A DNA stretch of 64,000 nucleotides from contig NZ_CYGY02000025.1 of assembly GCF_900007165.1 (NCBI RefSeq), positions 62,001 through 126,000 of the forward strand. The letters run 5' to 3'. Made by a program: the position numbers and the translations under genes. The stretch comes from Paraburkholderia piptadeniae. GTDB taxonomy: Bacteria > Pseudomonadota > Gammaproteobacteria > Burkholderiales > Burkholderiaceae. Under the pieces are notes generated by a model. It saw only the letters and a list, made by a program, of their open reading frames with translations, searched no databases and had not been told where the DNA came from. Positions 45,280-54,797 of this stretch are shown here, piece after piece. Every line of letters starts with the position of its first letter. The first letter of the stretch is position 1.

Positions 45280-46176
45280 ATGAAGACTGCCTTTTTCAAG
45301 CGAGCCTGCGCGCTCGTCGCCCTTTCTTTTGCCTCCTCCTGGGCCATCACGTGCGCGGCGGCGAATGTCGTCGTCGGCGGCAAGAACTTCACCGAACAGC
45401 AACTGCTCGCCGAAATGACGACCGAGCTTTTGCAGGCCAAAGGCTTCAACGTCACGAAAAAAGACGGCATGGGCAGCGCCGTGCTGCGTCAGGCCCAGGA
45501 AAACGGGCAGGTCGACGTGTACTGGGAATACACGGGCACGTCGCTGATCACGTACAACAAGATCAACGACCGCCTTTCGCCGGAAGATACCTACAGGAAG
45601 GTGAAAGAACTCGATGCCGCGAAAGGTCTCGTATGGCTCGATCCGTCGCGCGCGAATAACACGTACTCGTTCGCGATGAATCAGGACGAAGCGAAGAAGC
45701 TCGGCATTGCGACACTCAGCGATCTCGCGAAAGCGATCAAGGCGGGCAAGACGCTCACCTTCGCGTGCAACTCGGAGTTCTATGCGCGCCCGGACGGTCT
45801 GCGTCCGCTGCAAAAGCTCTATGGCTTCGACTTCTCGCAGGACGAAATCAAGCGGATGGATTCGGGCCTCACGTATCAGGCGCTCAAGGACCGTCAAGTG
45901 GACATCGCGCTCGTGTTCGCCACCGATGGTCGCGTGCCCGCGTTCAACTTCGTGATTCTCAAAGACGACAAGGGCTTTTTCCCGTCGTATGCGCTGACGC
46001 CCGTGATCCGCAAGGCAACGCTCGATGCCAACCCGAAGCTCGGCCCGATCCTGAACGCGCTCTCGGCAAAGCTCGACGCACCGACCATGGCGCGTCTCAA
46101 CGCCTCGGTCGACGTTCAAAAGAAGTCGTTCAGCGAGGTCTCGCATGACTTCCTGAAGGAAGCGGGTCTGCTCTAA
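45280..46176 (+). CDS. osmoprotectant-type ABC transporter periplasmic binding protein
   Basis: The 298-residue exported protein has a signal peptide ending near CAAAN (about 28) and the OpuAC/OsmX start VVVGGKNFTEQQLLAEMTTE. VDVYWEYTGTSLITYNKIND and ALKDRQVDIALVFATDGR are conserved parts of the ligand site for betaine-like solutes. It is the fourth gene of the importer. The genes that follow suggest that the solute is degraded for growth. Confidence 0.88.
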   Translation: MKTAFFKRACALVALSFASSWAITCAAANVVVGGKNFTEQQLLAEMTTELLQAKGFNVTKKDGMGSAVLRQAQENGQVDVYWEYTGTSLITYNKINDRLSPEDTYRKVKELDAAKGLVWLDPSRANNTYSFAMNQDEAKKLGIATLSDLAKAIKAGKTLTFACNSEFYARPDGLRPLQKLYGFDFSQDEIKRMDSGLTYQALKDRQVDIALVFATDGRVPAFNFVILKDDKGFFPSYALTPVIRKATLDANPKLGPILNALSAKLDAPTMARLNASVDVQKKSFSEVSHDFLKEAGLL

Positions 46177-46211
46177 AGCATCGCGAACACGCAAACCTGA
46201 GAGACAACAAC

Positions 46212-47090
46212 ATGCCTTACCCTTCATTCGATACGGCGCGCGACGGCACGTTGACCATTGCCGCCGCGCAGATCGACAGTTCATACGGCGATCTCGATGC
46301 GAATCTCGCGAAGCATCTGCGCATGATCGACGATGCACGCAAGCGCGGCGTCTCGATGCTGCTTTTCCCCGAGCTGTCGCTATGCGGCCATAGCGCGGGA
46401 AAAGACGCATTGCGGCTCGCGATGCGACTCGACCACCCGGCGCTCGCCGCGCTTGCCGAAGCGAGCGTCGATCTGCACACGTCGTTCGGCTTTATCGAAG
46501 AAGCGCCCGGCGGCCAGTTCTACAACAGCCAGGCAACCGTGACGCGCGGACGGATCGTGCATGTGCATCGCAAAGTGCAACTCGCGACGTACGGCAAGCT
46601 GCGCGACGGCCTCTATTACGCGCCAGGCTCGGAGCTCGGCGCATTCGATATCGACAGCCGCTGGCGCGTCGCCACGCCGATCTGCAACGACCTGTGGAAC
46701 CCCGGCCTCGTGCACGACCTGATGTGCGACGGCGTCACGCTGCTCGCGGCTCCGATCAGCTCGGCACGCGAGGCCGTGGGCGGAGGGTTCGACAATCCGT
46801 CGTCATGGGAACTGAACCTGCGCTTCTACGCGGTGACGTACGGCGTCGCCGTCGTGATGGCGAACCGCATCGGCACGGAAGGCATGCTCGGCTTCTGGGG
46901 CGGCTCACGGATTCTCGATCCGTTCGGCAACACTGTCGCGACGGGGTCCACCACCGAAGAAGAACTGGTTGTCGGCGAACTCGACTTCGCGTCGCTACGC
47001 GAGGCACGTTTTCTGCTGCCGACCGTACGCGACTCGCGCGTATTCGCCGAGCGCGGCATTCGCACCACACGTCAACCTGCCACAAACTGA
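46212..47090 (+). CDS. carbon-nitrogen hydrolase (nitrilase superfamily)
   Basis: The 292-residue protein has the Glu-Lys-Cys triad of the nitrilase superfamily: Glu in MLLFPELSLCGHS (about 57), Lys in VHRKVQLATYGKL (about 121) and Cys in RVATPICNDLWNPGLVHD (about 159). It hydrolyses an amide, carbamoyl or nitrile bond of a small substrate. It follows the importer by 35 bp and precedes three acyl-CoA genes, so it probably frees the carboxylate to be activated. Omega-amidase or N-carbamoyl hydrolase activity are alternatives. Confidence 0.85.
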   Translation: MPYPSFDTARDGTLTIAAAQIDSSYGDLDANLAKHLRMIDDARKRGVSMLLFPELSLCGHSAGKDALRLAMRLDHPALAALAEASVDLHTSFGFIEEAPGGQFYNSQATVTRGRIVHVHRKVQLATYGKLRDGLYYAPGSELGAFDIDSRWRVATPICNDLWNPGLVHDLMCDGVTLLAAPISSAREAVGGGFDNPSSWELNLRFYAVTYGVAVVMANRIGTEGMLGFWGGSRILDPFGNTVATGSTTEEELVVGELDFASLREARFLLPTVRDSRVFAERGIRTTRQPATN

Positions 47091-47103
47091 AGCGTCGTCA
47101 GCC

Positions 47104-48294
47104 ATGCGAGACTTTCTCCTCACCGAAGAAGACTGCGCGTTTCGCAGCGAAGTGCGCGCCTTCCTGCAACGCGAGCTTTCGCCGCGCGCCGCCGATATCG
47201 AAGACCGCCAGGACTGGAATGCCGTCAGGCATGTCGTGCGCGCATTGGGCGAAGCAGGCTACTTGCGGCTGATGTTTGCGGATCTCTATCGAGGCTCGCT
47301 GAAGAAGCCGGGCCTCACGCACGCAACGATTCTTTCCGAAGAAGCATCGGCGATCAACTACGCCTTCGAAACGACGATCGCGACGGCATTGAGCTGCGCG
47401 TATCCGTTGCATCGCCATGCGAGCGCCCCGCTGCGAGACGCGTATCTCGAGCCGATCCTCGATGGCCATGCGATCGGCGCAATCTGCGTGACGGAGCCTG
47501 GCACGGGCAGCGATTCGGCAGACATGCAAACACGCGTCGAATACGATGCGCGCACCAACGAATGGGTGATCAACGGGTTCAAGCGCTACATCTCGAACGC
47601 ATCGGTCGCGGACGTGTATATCGTGTACGGCGTCACGCCGCGCGATGACGGCGCGGAGCCTCGCGTCACCGCCGTCGCCGTGCCGAAGGACGCGCCGGGC
47701 ATCGGCTTTCCGCGTAACTACACGTTCATGGGACGACGCGGCTGCATCGTCGGCGAAGTGAAGTTCGACGATTGCCGCGTCAGCGCCGATCATCTGCTGG
47801 GCAACGAAGGCGAAGGCTTTGCGATCATGCGCGGCATGTTCAACTTCGAGCGCGCGATTCTCGGCGGCTCCGGTCTCGGCGTCGCGCGCAGCGCGTTCGA
47901 GGTTGCGCGCCGGCATGCGCAAAGCCGCAAAACGTTCGGCCAGTTCCTCGGTTGCAAGCAGCTCATCTGGGACAAGATTGCGCAGATGAGCTGGCGCATC
48001 GACGCAGCCGAGCTCATCACCTATCGCGCAACGAAGATGTACGACGCGGGCACGGACGGCAAGGCGCTGATGAAGGAAGCGGCAATGGCCAAGCTCGTCG
48101 CGACCGAGACCGCGAATTTCTGCGTGAACGAAGCGGTGCAGATTCTTGGCGGCGACGGCCTGACGAAAGAATACGGCCGCACCGAGCAACTCTATCGCGA
48201 CGCGCGTGCGCTGACGATCGTCGGCGGCACATCGGAAATGGTGAAGTACCTGATCGCCTCGCGCGATCTGCCGGAACTCAAGATCAACCTTTGA
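47104..48294 (+). CDS. acyl-CoA dehydrogenase
   Basis: The 396-residue flavoprotein has ICVTEPGTGSDSADMQTRVE (about 123-142, FAD/substrate site), FERAILGGSGLGVARSAFEV, NEAVQILGGDGLTKEYGRTE and RDARALTIVGGTSEMVKYLI near the C-terminus. It should form a 2,3-enoyl-CoA. At the place where many family members have the catalytic glutamate (EGT) it has GGT, so the base must lie elsewhere, as in some other subgroups. The ATG at 47104 was chosen because upstream in-frame sequence overlaps the nitrilase gene. It is followed by CoA ligase and hydratase genes. Confidence 0.87.
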   Translation: MRDFLLTEEDCAFRSEVRAFLQRELSPRAADIEDRQDWNAVRHVVRALGEAGYLRLMFADLYRGSLKKPGLTHATILSEEASAINYAFETTIATALSCAYPLHRHASAPLRDAYLEPILDGHAIGAICVTEPGTGSDSADMQTRVEYDARTNEWVINGFKRYISNASVADVYIVYGVTPRDDGAEPRVTAVAVPKDAPGIGFPRNYTFMGRRGCIVGEVKFDDCRVSADHLLGNEGEGFAIMRGMFNFERAILGGSGLGVARSAFEVARRHAQSRKTFGQFLGCKQLIWDKIAQMSWRIDAAELITYRATKMYDAGTDGKALMKEAAMAKLVATETANFCVNEAVQILGGDGLTKEYGRTEQLYRDARALTIVGGTSEMVKYLIASRDLPELKINL

Positions 48295-48312
48295 CCGTAT
48301 TCCATTTCCATC

Positions 48313-49902
48313 ATGCTGACTATTACCTCGCTGTTCGACAATACGGTCGCGAAGTACCCGGAGCGTCTCGCGCTGGTCTGCGGCGACACGTGCCTCACGT
48401 ACGCGCAATGGGACGTGCGCGTGCGCGGATTCGCGCAAGCACTGTTCGATCTGGGCGTGCGGCAGACGGACCGCGTCGCGATCTTCCAGAAGACCTCGGA
48501 CGCAACGGCAACCGCTTATTTCGCGTGCCAGTTGCTCGGTGCGATTGCCGTGCCGATGAACTATCGTTTGTCCGCGAACGAAGCGGCGTTCATCATTCGC
48601 GATTCCAGCGCACGCGCGCTGATCTACGACGAATCGATGCTGCCCGTCATTGCCAAAACGGAGCAGGCGCTCCCCGATTTGCGCATCTACATCTGCGTGA
48701 CGGGACACGGCGAAGAAGCCGTCGATGCGTACGCGCCCCTGCATCATCACAACTTCGACGCGTTGATCGACAGCACGCGTCACCGCGACGCGCCGCTGCC
48801 CACGCTCACGCCCGACGACATCTCGGCGCTCGTCTACACGTCGGGCACGACGGGCCGCCCGAAAGGCGCGATCCACACGCATGGCAACGATGTCGCGATC
48901 GCCACGAACTGCGTGATGGAGTACAGCCTGACGAGCACCGATGCCGCGTTGCATATCGCCCCGCTCTATCACGTCGGCGGCATGCAGGCGTATTTCATGC
49001 CGCATCTGATGGTGGGCGCGGCGAACATCGTGCTGCCCCGCTACGACCCGCAGCGCACGCTGGCCGCGATCGCACGGCATCGCATCACCACGCTCTTCGC
49101 TGTGCCGACGCAGATTCAGGATATGTTGTTTCACCCCACGTTCGCGCAGACGGATCACCGCAGCCTGCGCATGATCACGACGGGCGGCGCGGCCATTCCC
49201 GCCGCGACGATGCAGCGCGTGATCGACGAGTTCTGTCCGAACATCTTTAACGGTTACGGAATGACGGAAGCGAGCCTCACGTTGCTGCTCCATCCGCGCG
49301 ATGCGCTGTCGCGCCTCGGCTCGTGCGGCAAGCCGACGTTGATCAGCACCTGCCGCATCGTGACCAACGACCCGGAGCGCGCCGTGCCTCCGACCGAATG
49401 CGTCGATGCGGGCGAAGTCGGCCAGTTGATCGTGCGCGGCCCGCAACTGGCGCGCGCATACTGGAACAACCCCGTCGAGACCGCGAAGAAGTTTCGTGAC
49501 GGCTGGCTCTATACGGGCGATCTCTTCAGCGTCGACGCGGGCGGGTACTTCCACTTTCACGGCCGCGCCGACGACATGATCGTCTCAGGCGGCGAAAACA
49601 TCTATCCGCGCGAAGTCGAGGAAGTGCTGTATCACTGCCCCGGCGTGCAGGAGGCCGCGGTGATCGGCATGCCGGATGCGAAGTGGGGGCAGGCCGTGAC
49701 GGCGTTCGTCGTGCGTAGTGACACGCAGTTGACGGAGGACGCAGTCATCGCATTCTGCAAGGCCAGCGACGACCTTGCGCCGTACAAGCGGCCGAAGAAA
49801 GTCGTGTTCGTCGACCGGTTGCCGCTGAATCCGAGCGGCAAGGTGCTTCGGCGCGAGCTCGCGGCTTCCGCGGCTCAGGACCTCTTGCAAACGGGAACGT
49901 GA
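48313..49902 (+). CDS. acyl-CoA synthetase (AMP-forming)
   Basis: The 529-residue ANL enzyme has the P-loop LVYTSGTTGRPKGAIHTHGN (about 174-193), NGYGMTEASLTLLL (about 313-326), GWLYTGDLFSVDAGGYFHFH and the hinge/lysine region GGENIYPREVEEVLYH to NPSGKVLRREL (about 510-521). It activates a carboxylic acid with ATP and CoA. Together with the neighbouring dehydrogenase and hydratase genes it resembles CaiC/BcoA-type activation of a betaine-like acid, which is inference from context. Confidence 0.88.
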   Translation: MLTITSLFDNTVAKYPERLALVCGDTCLTYAQWDVRVRGFAQALFDLGVRQTDRVAIFQKTSDATATAYFACQLLGAIAVPMNYRLSANEAAFIIRDSSARALIYDESMLPVIAKTEQALPDLRIYICVTGHGEEAVDAYAPLHHHNFDALIDSTRHRDAPLPTLTPDDISALVYTSGTTGRPKGAIHTHGNDVAIATNCVMEYSLTSTDAALHIAPLYHVGGMQAYFMPHLMVGAANIVLPRYDPQRTLAAIARHRITTLFAVPTQIQDMLFHPTFAQTDHRSLRMITTGGAAIPAATMQRVIDEFCPNIFNGYGMTEASLTLLLHPRDALSRLGSCGKPTLISTCRIVTNDPERAVPPTECVDAGEVGQLIVRGPQLARAYWNNPVETAKKFRDGWLYTGDLFSVDAGGYFHFHGRADDMIVSGGENIYPREVEEVLYHCPGVQEAAVIGMPDAKWGQAVTAFVVRSDTQLTEDAVIAFCKASDDLAPYKRPKKVVFVDRLPLNPSGKVLRRELAASAAQDLLQTGT

Positions 49903-50705
49903 TCATGAATGAACCGGTACTGTACGAATTCGACGGCGGCGTGGCGACCATCACGCTGAACCGTCCGGAAACGCGCAATGCGTTGACGGAGATGGAAGTG
50001 GTCGATGCGCTCGTCGCGAGCCTCGAGCGCGCGCAAGCCGATCTGTCCGTGCGCGCGATCGTGCTGACGGGAGCAGGCCCGGCATTTTCGTCGGGCGGCA
50101 ACATCAAGCACATGCGCGACGAGGTCGGCACCTTCGGCGGCAACCCGGCGCAGATACGGGAGAACTACCGGCGCGGCATCCAGCGCATCCCGCGTGCGTT
50201 TCATGAACTGGACGTGCCCTGCATTGCCGCCGTCAATGGCCCGGCGCATGGCGCGGGCTGCGATCTCGCGTTGATGTGCGATATCCGCATCGCCGCGCAA
50301 AGCGCGCTGTTCGCGGAAAGTTTCGCGAAAGTCGGCATTATTCCCGGGGACGGCGGCGCGTGGCTGCTGCCGCGTGTGATCGGCCTGTCGCGCGCCGCCG
50401 AAATGATTTTCACGGGCACGCCCATCGACGCGCAATGCGCGTTCGAATGGGGCCTCGTGTCGCGCGTCGTGCCCGATGCGCAGTTGCTGCCCGCCGCACA
50501 GGAACTGGCGCAACGGATCGCGAGCAATCCGCCCAACGTGCTGCGCATGAGCAAGCGCCTGATACGCGAAGGTCAGCGGATGGATCTGCCGAGTCTGCTG
50601 GAACTGTCGGCTGCGTTTCAGGGCATCGCGCATCGCACGGCGGATCACCGCGAGGCGATCGCCGCGACCTTCGAGAAGCGCGCGCCCAACTATACGGGCG
50701 AATGA
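49899..50705 (+). CDS. enoyl-CoA hydratase/isomerase family protein
   Basis: The 268-residue crotonase-fold protein has the oxyanion-hole segments AGPAFSSGGNIKHMRD (about 62-77) and VNGPAHGAGCDLALMCDIRI (about 110-130), then FAESFAKVGIIPGDGGAWLL. A GTG at 49899 overlaps the CoA ligase stop (GTGA); an ATG two codons later is the alternative start. It would hydrate the enoyl-CoA made by the dehydrogenase encoded two genes upstream. Confidence 0.88.
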   Translation: MIMNEPVLYEFDGGVATITLNRPETRNALTEMEVVDALVASLERAQADLSVRAIVLTGAGPAFSSGGNIKHMRDEVGTFGGNPAQIRENYRRGIQRIPRAFHELDVPCIAAVNGPAHGAGCDLALMCDIRIAAQSALFAESFAKVGIIPGDGGAWLLPRVIGLSRAAEMIFTGTPIDAQCAFEWGLVSRVVPDAQLLPAAQELAQRIASNPPNVLRMSKRLIREGQRMDLPSLLELSAAFQGIAHRTADHREAIAATFEKRAPNYTGE

Positions 50706-50766
50706 TGCCGGCGCCGGCCTGAGCGCCGAACGGCACGCATGACGCGATGGACCCGCGCAGCGCGAT

Positions 50767-51870
50767 ATGCGACAGTCTCCCTATCTCGGTTCATCCACCA
50801 TGGACATGCGCAGGAAAAGCAACGAGGCGCCGAAGCTGGCTGCGGCGCTGCATCTGGAACGGCGGACGGCGGACGCGGGCGCGGAAGGCATCGCGCGCGG
50901 TGCGCATGAGCGGCCCGTCGTCACGCAACGTATCGGCTTTTTTCTAGTGCCGAACTTTTCGATGATGGCGCTCAGCTCGGCAACCGAACCTCTGCGCGCC
51001 GCCAACCGGATGAGCGGCAAGCCGCTCTATAGCTGGCATCTGATCAGCGCGGACGGTGAGCCCGTGTCGTCGAGTTCGGGTTTTTCGCTTCTGCCGGAAT
51101 CGGCGATGACGTCGTCGATTGCCGTCGATCAGCTATTCGTGGTGGCAAGCATCGATGTCGAGAACTACCGCAACGCGTCGGTGTTCGATTTTCTGCGCCG
51201 CTATGCGGCGAGTGGCCGGCCGCTAGGCGGCATCAGTCTCGGCACGATGATCCTCGCGCGCGCGGGGCTGCTCGACAAACGCCGCTGCACGATCCATTGG
51301 GAGGCGTTGAAAGCGCTCGCCGACGAGTTTCCGTCATTGACGGTGACGCGCGACCTCTATTGCATCGACGGCGACCGGCTCACGTGCGGCGGCGGCACGG
51401 CCGCCATCGATCTGATGCTCGACATGATTGCTCGCGCGCATAGCCGCCGGCTCGCTGCCGATGTCGCCGATCAGTTCCTGCACACGCGCATTCGCACATC
51501 GCAGGAAAGCCAGAAAATGGCGATTCAGTGGCGCTACGGCATCGAGGACCGGCGCATCGTCAACGCGATCACGTTGATGGAACAGAATATCGAACGGCCC
51601 GTGCCCGTGCAGACCATCGCTTCGCTGGTCGGCATTTCGCCGCGTCAGATCGAGCGCATGTGGCTGAAGCACTTCGGCATGGGGCCGTCGCAGTTCTATC
51701 TCGACGTACGCCTGAAGGCCGCGCAAAAACTGCTGCACGAATCGACCTCGTCGATCTTCGATATCGCCTTGCAGTGCGGATTCACAAGCGCCTCCCATCT
51801 CGGACGGTGTTATCGCAAGGCCTTTTCCATCACGCCGGGACAGGAGCGTGCGTCGAGAGCGAACGTCTGA
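50767..51870 (+). CDS. GlxA-family transcriptional regulator (DJ-1/PfpI plus AraC HTH)
   Basis: The 367-residue protein has an N-terminal DJ-1/PfpI-like domain (about 55-225, IGFFLVPNFSMMALSSATEP) and a C-terminal AraC HTH (about 265-360, VPVQTIASLVGISPRQIERM and CGFTSASHLGRCYRKAF). This architecture includes GbdR and CdhR, activators of glycine betaine and carnitine degradation. It lies inside the importer/acyl-CoA cluster and is its likely activator. The first 50 residues are not part of the family and the true start may be an internal ATG. Confidence 0.88.
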   Translation: MRQSPYLGSSTMDMRRKSNEAPKLAAALHLERRTADAGAEGIARGAHERPVVTQRIGFFLVPNFSMMALSSATEPLRAANRMSGKPLYSWHLISADGEPVSSSSGFSLLPESAMTSSIAVDQLFVVASIDVENYRNASVFDFLRRYAASGRPLGGISLGTMILARAGLLDKRRCTIHWEALKALADEFPSLTVTRDLYCIDGDRLTCGGGTAAIDLMLDMIARAHSRRLAADVADQFLHTRIRTSQESQKMAIQWRYGIEDRRIVNAITLMEQNIERPVPVQTIASLVGISPRQIERMWLKHFGMGPSQFYLDVRLKAAQKLLHESTSSIFDIALQCGFTSASHLGRCYRKAFSITPGQERASRANV

Positions 51871-51922
51871 GGCCCTTGTGAAGCGCTTACCCTACCTTAC
51901 TTCGCCTCGAGGATTTCGAATC

Positions 51923-53449
51923 ATGTCTGCTCACGACGATCTCGTCAGCCGCAATGCCGTCGAGCTGCGCCGGATGATCGGCGCGAAAGAGATTTCGCCC
52001 GTCGAACTGCTCGATGCCTGCATCGAGCGGATCGAAGCCATCAACCCCGCCGTCAACGCGATCACGGCAACCTGTTACGACGATGCGCGCGAAGCCGCGA
52101 AGGCCGCCGAGCGCAAGGTGCTCGCGGGCGAGCCGCTCGGACTGCTGCATGGCTTGCCGCTCGGCGTGAAGGATCTCGAAGACACGGCGGGCCTGCTCAC
52201 CACTTACGGCTCGCCGATGTCGCGCGGCCACGTGCCATCGCGCGATGTCACGCTGGTCGAAAGGCTGCGCGCGGCGGGCGCGATTCTCGTCGGCAAGACG
52301 AACGTGCCGGAACTCGGCGCCGGCGCGAACACGCGCAACCCGGTATGGGGCGCGACGGGCAATCCATTCGACACCGAACTGAACGCAGGTGGTTCATCGG
52401 GCGGCTCGGCGGCGGCGCTCGCGTGCGACATGCTGCCCGTCTGCACCGGCTCGGATACGGGCGGCTCGCTGCGCATACCTGCATCGAAGTGCGGCGTGGT
52501 CGGCTTCCGCCCCTCTCCAGGACTTGTGCCGAACTCGCGTCGGCTGCTCGGCTGGACGCCGATTTCGGTAGTCGGTCCGATGGGCCGCGATGTCGACGAG
52601 ACGGCACTGCAACTCGCGGCGACGGCGGGCCTGTCGGTGAGCGATCCGCTCAGCTACGAAACCGATTCGCCCGCTTTCGCCGCGCTGCCCACACTCGATC
52701 TCGCGACGCTGCGCGTCGGCTACACGGAAGACTTCGGCACGTGCGATGTCGATGACGATATTCGCGCGCTGTTCCGCTCGCGCATCGCCGCGCTCGCCAG
52801 GATGGTGAACACGTGCGAGCCCGTCAGCTTCGATCTCGGCGACGTGCACCGCTCGTTCGACGTGATCCGTGCGGAGAGCTTCGTCGCGGGTTTGCGCGAT
52901 GTGTATGCACGCGACCCGGGCGCGCTCGGACCGAACACGCGAGCGAACTACGAAATGGGCGCGGCGATGACGCTCGCCGACAGCGCGTGGGCGCAGGCGG
53001 AACAGACGCGCATCTTCAGGCGCTTTCAGTCCGCGTTCGAGCGCTACGATGTCATCGTGTCGCCGACTACGCCCGTTTCGCCGTTTCCGTGGCGCGAACT
53101 GTACGCGGCGCAGATCAACGGACGCGCACAGGAGAACTATTATCGATGGCTCGCGCTGACCTACGTCGTGACGCTGACGACACATCCCGCGCTGTCGCTG
53201 CCATGCGGCGTCGATCATGCGGGCATGCCGTTCGGTTTGCAGCTCGTCGGGCCGTATCATGGCGATCTGAAGACGCTGGCCGTCGCGCGTGCGATGGAGA
53301 AAGCCTTCGACAAGGAGCCCGCATTGCGCCGTCCGCGCCCCGATCTGGCGCGTCTCACGCAGCCGAATCCAGCGTTGAAGTCGATCGTCACCGCGCCGCC
53401 CATTTTCAACTCGACGGGCGACGGTGATGCGAGCATGTCGTCCATGTAA
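51923..53449 (+). CDS. amidase (amidase signature family)
   Basis: The 508-residue protein has the Ser-cisSer-Lys triad: Lys in LHGLPLGVKDLEDTAGLL (about 83), Ser in NAGGSSGGSAAALACDM (about 158) and the nucleophile in GSDTGGSLRIPASKCGVV (about 182). It hydrolyses an amide to a carboxylate and ammonia or amine. The ATG at 51923 starts a typical N-terminus. It is in line with the preceding regulator and the following FAD oxidoreductase. The substrate is unknown. Confidence 0.87.
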   Translation: MSAHDDLVSRNAVELRRMIGAKEISPVELLDACIERIEAINPAVNAITATCYDDAREAAKAAERKVLAGEPLGLLHGLPLGVKDLEDTAGLLTTYGSPMSRGHVPSRDVTLVERLRAAGAILVGKTNVPELGAGANTRNPVWGATGNPFDTELNAGGSSGGSAAALACDMLPVCTGSDTGGSLRIPASKCGVVGFRPSPGLVPNSRRLLGWTPISVVGPMGRDVDETALQLAATAGLSVSDPLSYETDSPAFAALPTLDLATLRVGYTEDFGTCDVDDDIRALFRSRIAALARMVNTCEPVSFDLGDVHRSFDVIRAESFVAGLRDVYARDPGALGPNTRANYEMGAAMTLADSAWAQAEQTRIFRRFQSAFERYDVIVSPTTPVSPFPWRELYAAQINGRAQENYYRWLALTYVVTLTTHPALSLPCGVDHAGMPFGLQLVGPYHGDLKTLAVARAMEKAFDKEPALRRPRPDLARLTQPNPALKSIVTAPPIFNSTGDGDASMSSM

Positions 53450-53472
53450 TCATCGGCAAGGAAAACGCTGCG

Positions 53473-54705
53473 ATGAAGTTCGATACCGTCGTACTCGGCG
53501 CGGGCATGGTAGGCGTGTCGGTGGCCGTGCATCTGCGGCAGCGCGGATTGTCCGTTGCGCTCGTCGACCGCAAGGCGCCCGGCGACGAGACGTCGTTCGG
53601 CAACGCGGGACTGATCCAGCGCGAAGGCGTCTACCCTTACGCGTTTCCTCGCGATCCGGCGACACTGCTGCGCTATGCGCGTAACCGCTCGCTCGACGTG
53701 CGCTACCACCCGCGCGCCATGCCGAAGCTGCTGCCATTCCTGTACCGCTACTGGCATCACTCGCGCGCGGACCGGCACGCGGCGATCGCGCGCTCGTACT
53801 CGACGCTGATCGAGCATTGCGTCAGCGAGCATCGCGCGTTGATCGCGGCATCGGGCGCGCAGGCCTTGCTGCGCACGGGCGGCTGGCTGAAAGTCTTTCG
53901 CAGCGCGCGCAAGCAGGACTCGGAACTACGCCAGGTCGAGCGATGGAACGCGGAATACGGCGTCGCATTCGAGGCACTCGACGCAGCGCGGCTGCGACGC
54001 GAAGAGCCGTCGCTGAGTCACGCATTGCTGGGCGCACTGCGCTACACCGATGCCGATTCCGTCAGCGATCCCAATGCGCTCGTCACTGCTTATGCGCGCT
54101 ATTTCGAGCAATTGGGCGGCCGCATCTTCATCGGCGATGCGATGACGCTCGAACCGCAATGGAGCGTGAATACGGAAGCTGGCCGCATCGACGCGCATTC
54201 AGCCGTTGTCGCGCTCGGCCCGTGGTCGGATACCGTCAGCGCGCGGCTCGGCTACCGTCTGCCGCTCGCCGTCAAGCGCGGGTATCACATGCATTACTCG
54301 ACAGTCGACGGCGCGCGCCTGAACCAGCCGGTGCTCGATACGGAGATCGGCTACATGATCACGCCGATGGCGCGCGGCATCCGCCTGACGACCGGCGCCG
54401 AACTGGCCTCATGCGACGCGCCTGCGACGCCCGTGCAGCTGGACGCAATCGAACCCATCGCGCGCAAGACCTTTCCACTCGGCACGAGACTCGACGAGCG
54501 GCCCTGGCTCGGCCGGCGTCCCTGCACGCCTGACATGATGCCGATCATCGGACCGGCGAAACGTCACAAGGAATTGTGGTTCGCGTTCGGCCACGCGCAC
54601 CACGGGTTGACGCTCGGCCCCATTACAGGGCGTTTGCTCGCCGAGATGATGGTGGGCGCCGAACCGATTGCGAATCCGTTTCCGTTTCGCGTCGATCGCT
54701 TTTAG
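53473..54705 (+). CDS. FAD-dependent amine/D-amino acid oxidoreductase (DadA family)
   Basis: The 410-residue flavoprotein starts with the FAD-binding motif TVVLGAGMVGVSVAVHLRQR (about 4-23) and continues PGDETSFGNAGLIQREGVYP, as in DadA. The C-terminal HHGLTLGPITGRLLAEMM closes the FAD site. It would oxidise a secondary or D-amino acid C-N bond, for example a sarcosine-like product. It is the last gene of the importer/acyl-CoA cluster. Confidence 0.88.
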   Translation: MKFDTVVLGAGMVGVSVAVHLRQRGLSVALVDRKAPGDETSFGNAGLIQREGVYPYAFPRDPATLLRYARNRSLDVRYHPRAMPKLLPFLYRYWHHSRADRHAAIARSYSTLIEHCVSEHRALIAASGAQALLRTGGWLKVFRSARKQDSELRQVERWNAEYGVAFEALDAARLRREEPSLSHALLGALRYTDADSVSDPNALVTAYARYFEQLGGRIFIGDAMTLEPQWSVNTEAGRIDAHSAVVALGPWSDTVSARLGYRLPLAVKRGYHMHYSTVDGARLNQPVLDTEIGYMITPMARGIRLTTGAELASCDAPATPVQLDAIEPIARKTFPLGTRLDERPWLGRRPCTPDMMPIIGPAKRHKELWFAFGHAHHGLTLGPITGRLLAEMMVGAEPIANPFPFRVDRF

Positions 54706-54797
54706 GCGCAGACGGGTTTGCTGCGTTTCGCAATCAGGGACTACCGCCGCCCGTCTTGCGGACCGAAACGGACTTCAGCAGCCGATCGCTACCCGAA

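Noticed and set aside
47098-49560. 820-codon open frame on the minus strand, opposite acyl-CoA dehydrogenase and CoA ligase genes
   Set aside because: It is the complement of two genes with clear motifs. Its translation is rich in Arg and His without any family feature, as expected for an antisense frame in high-GC DNA.
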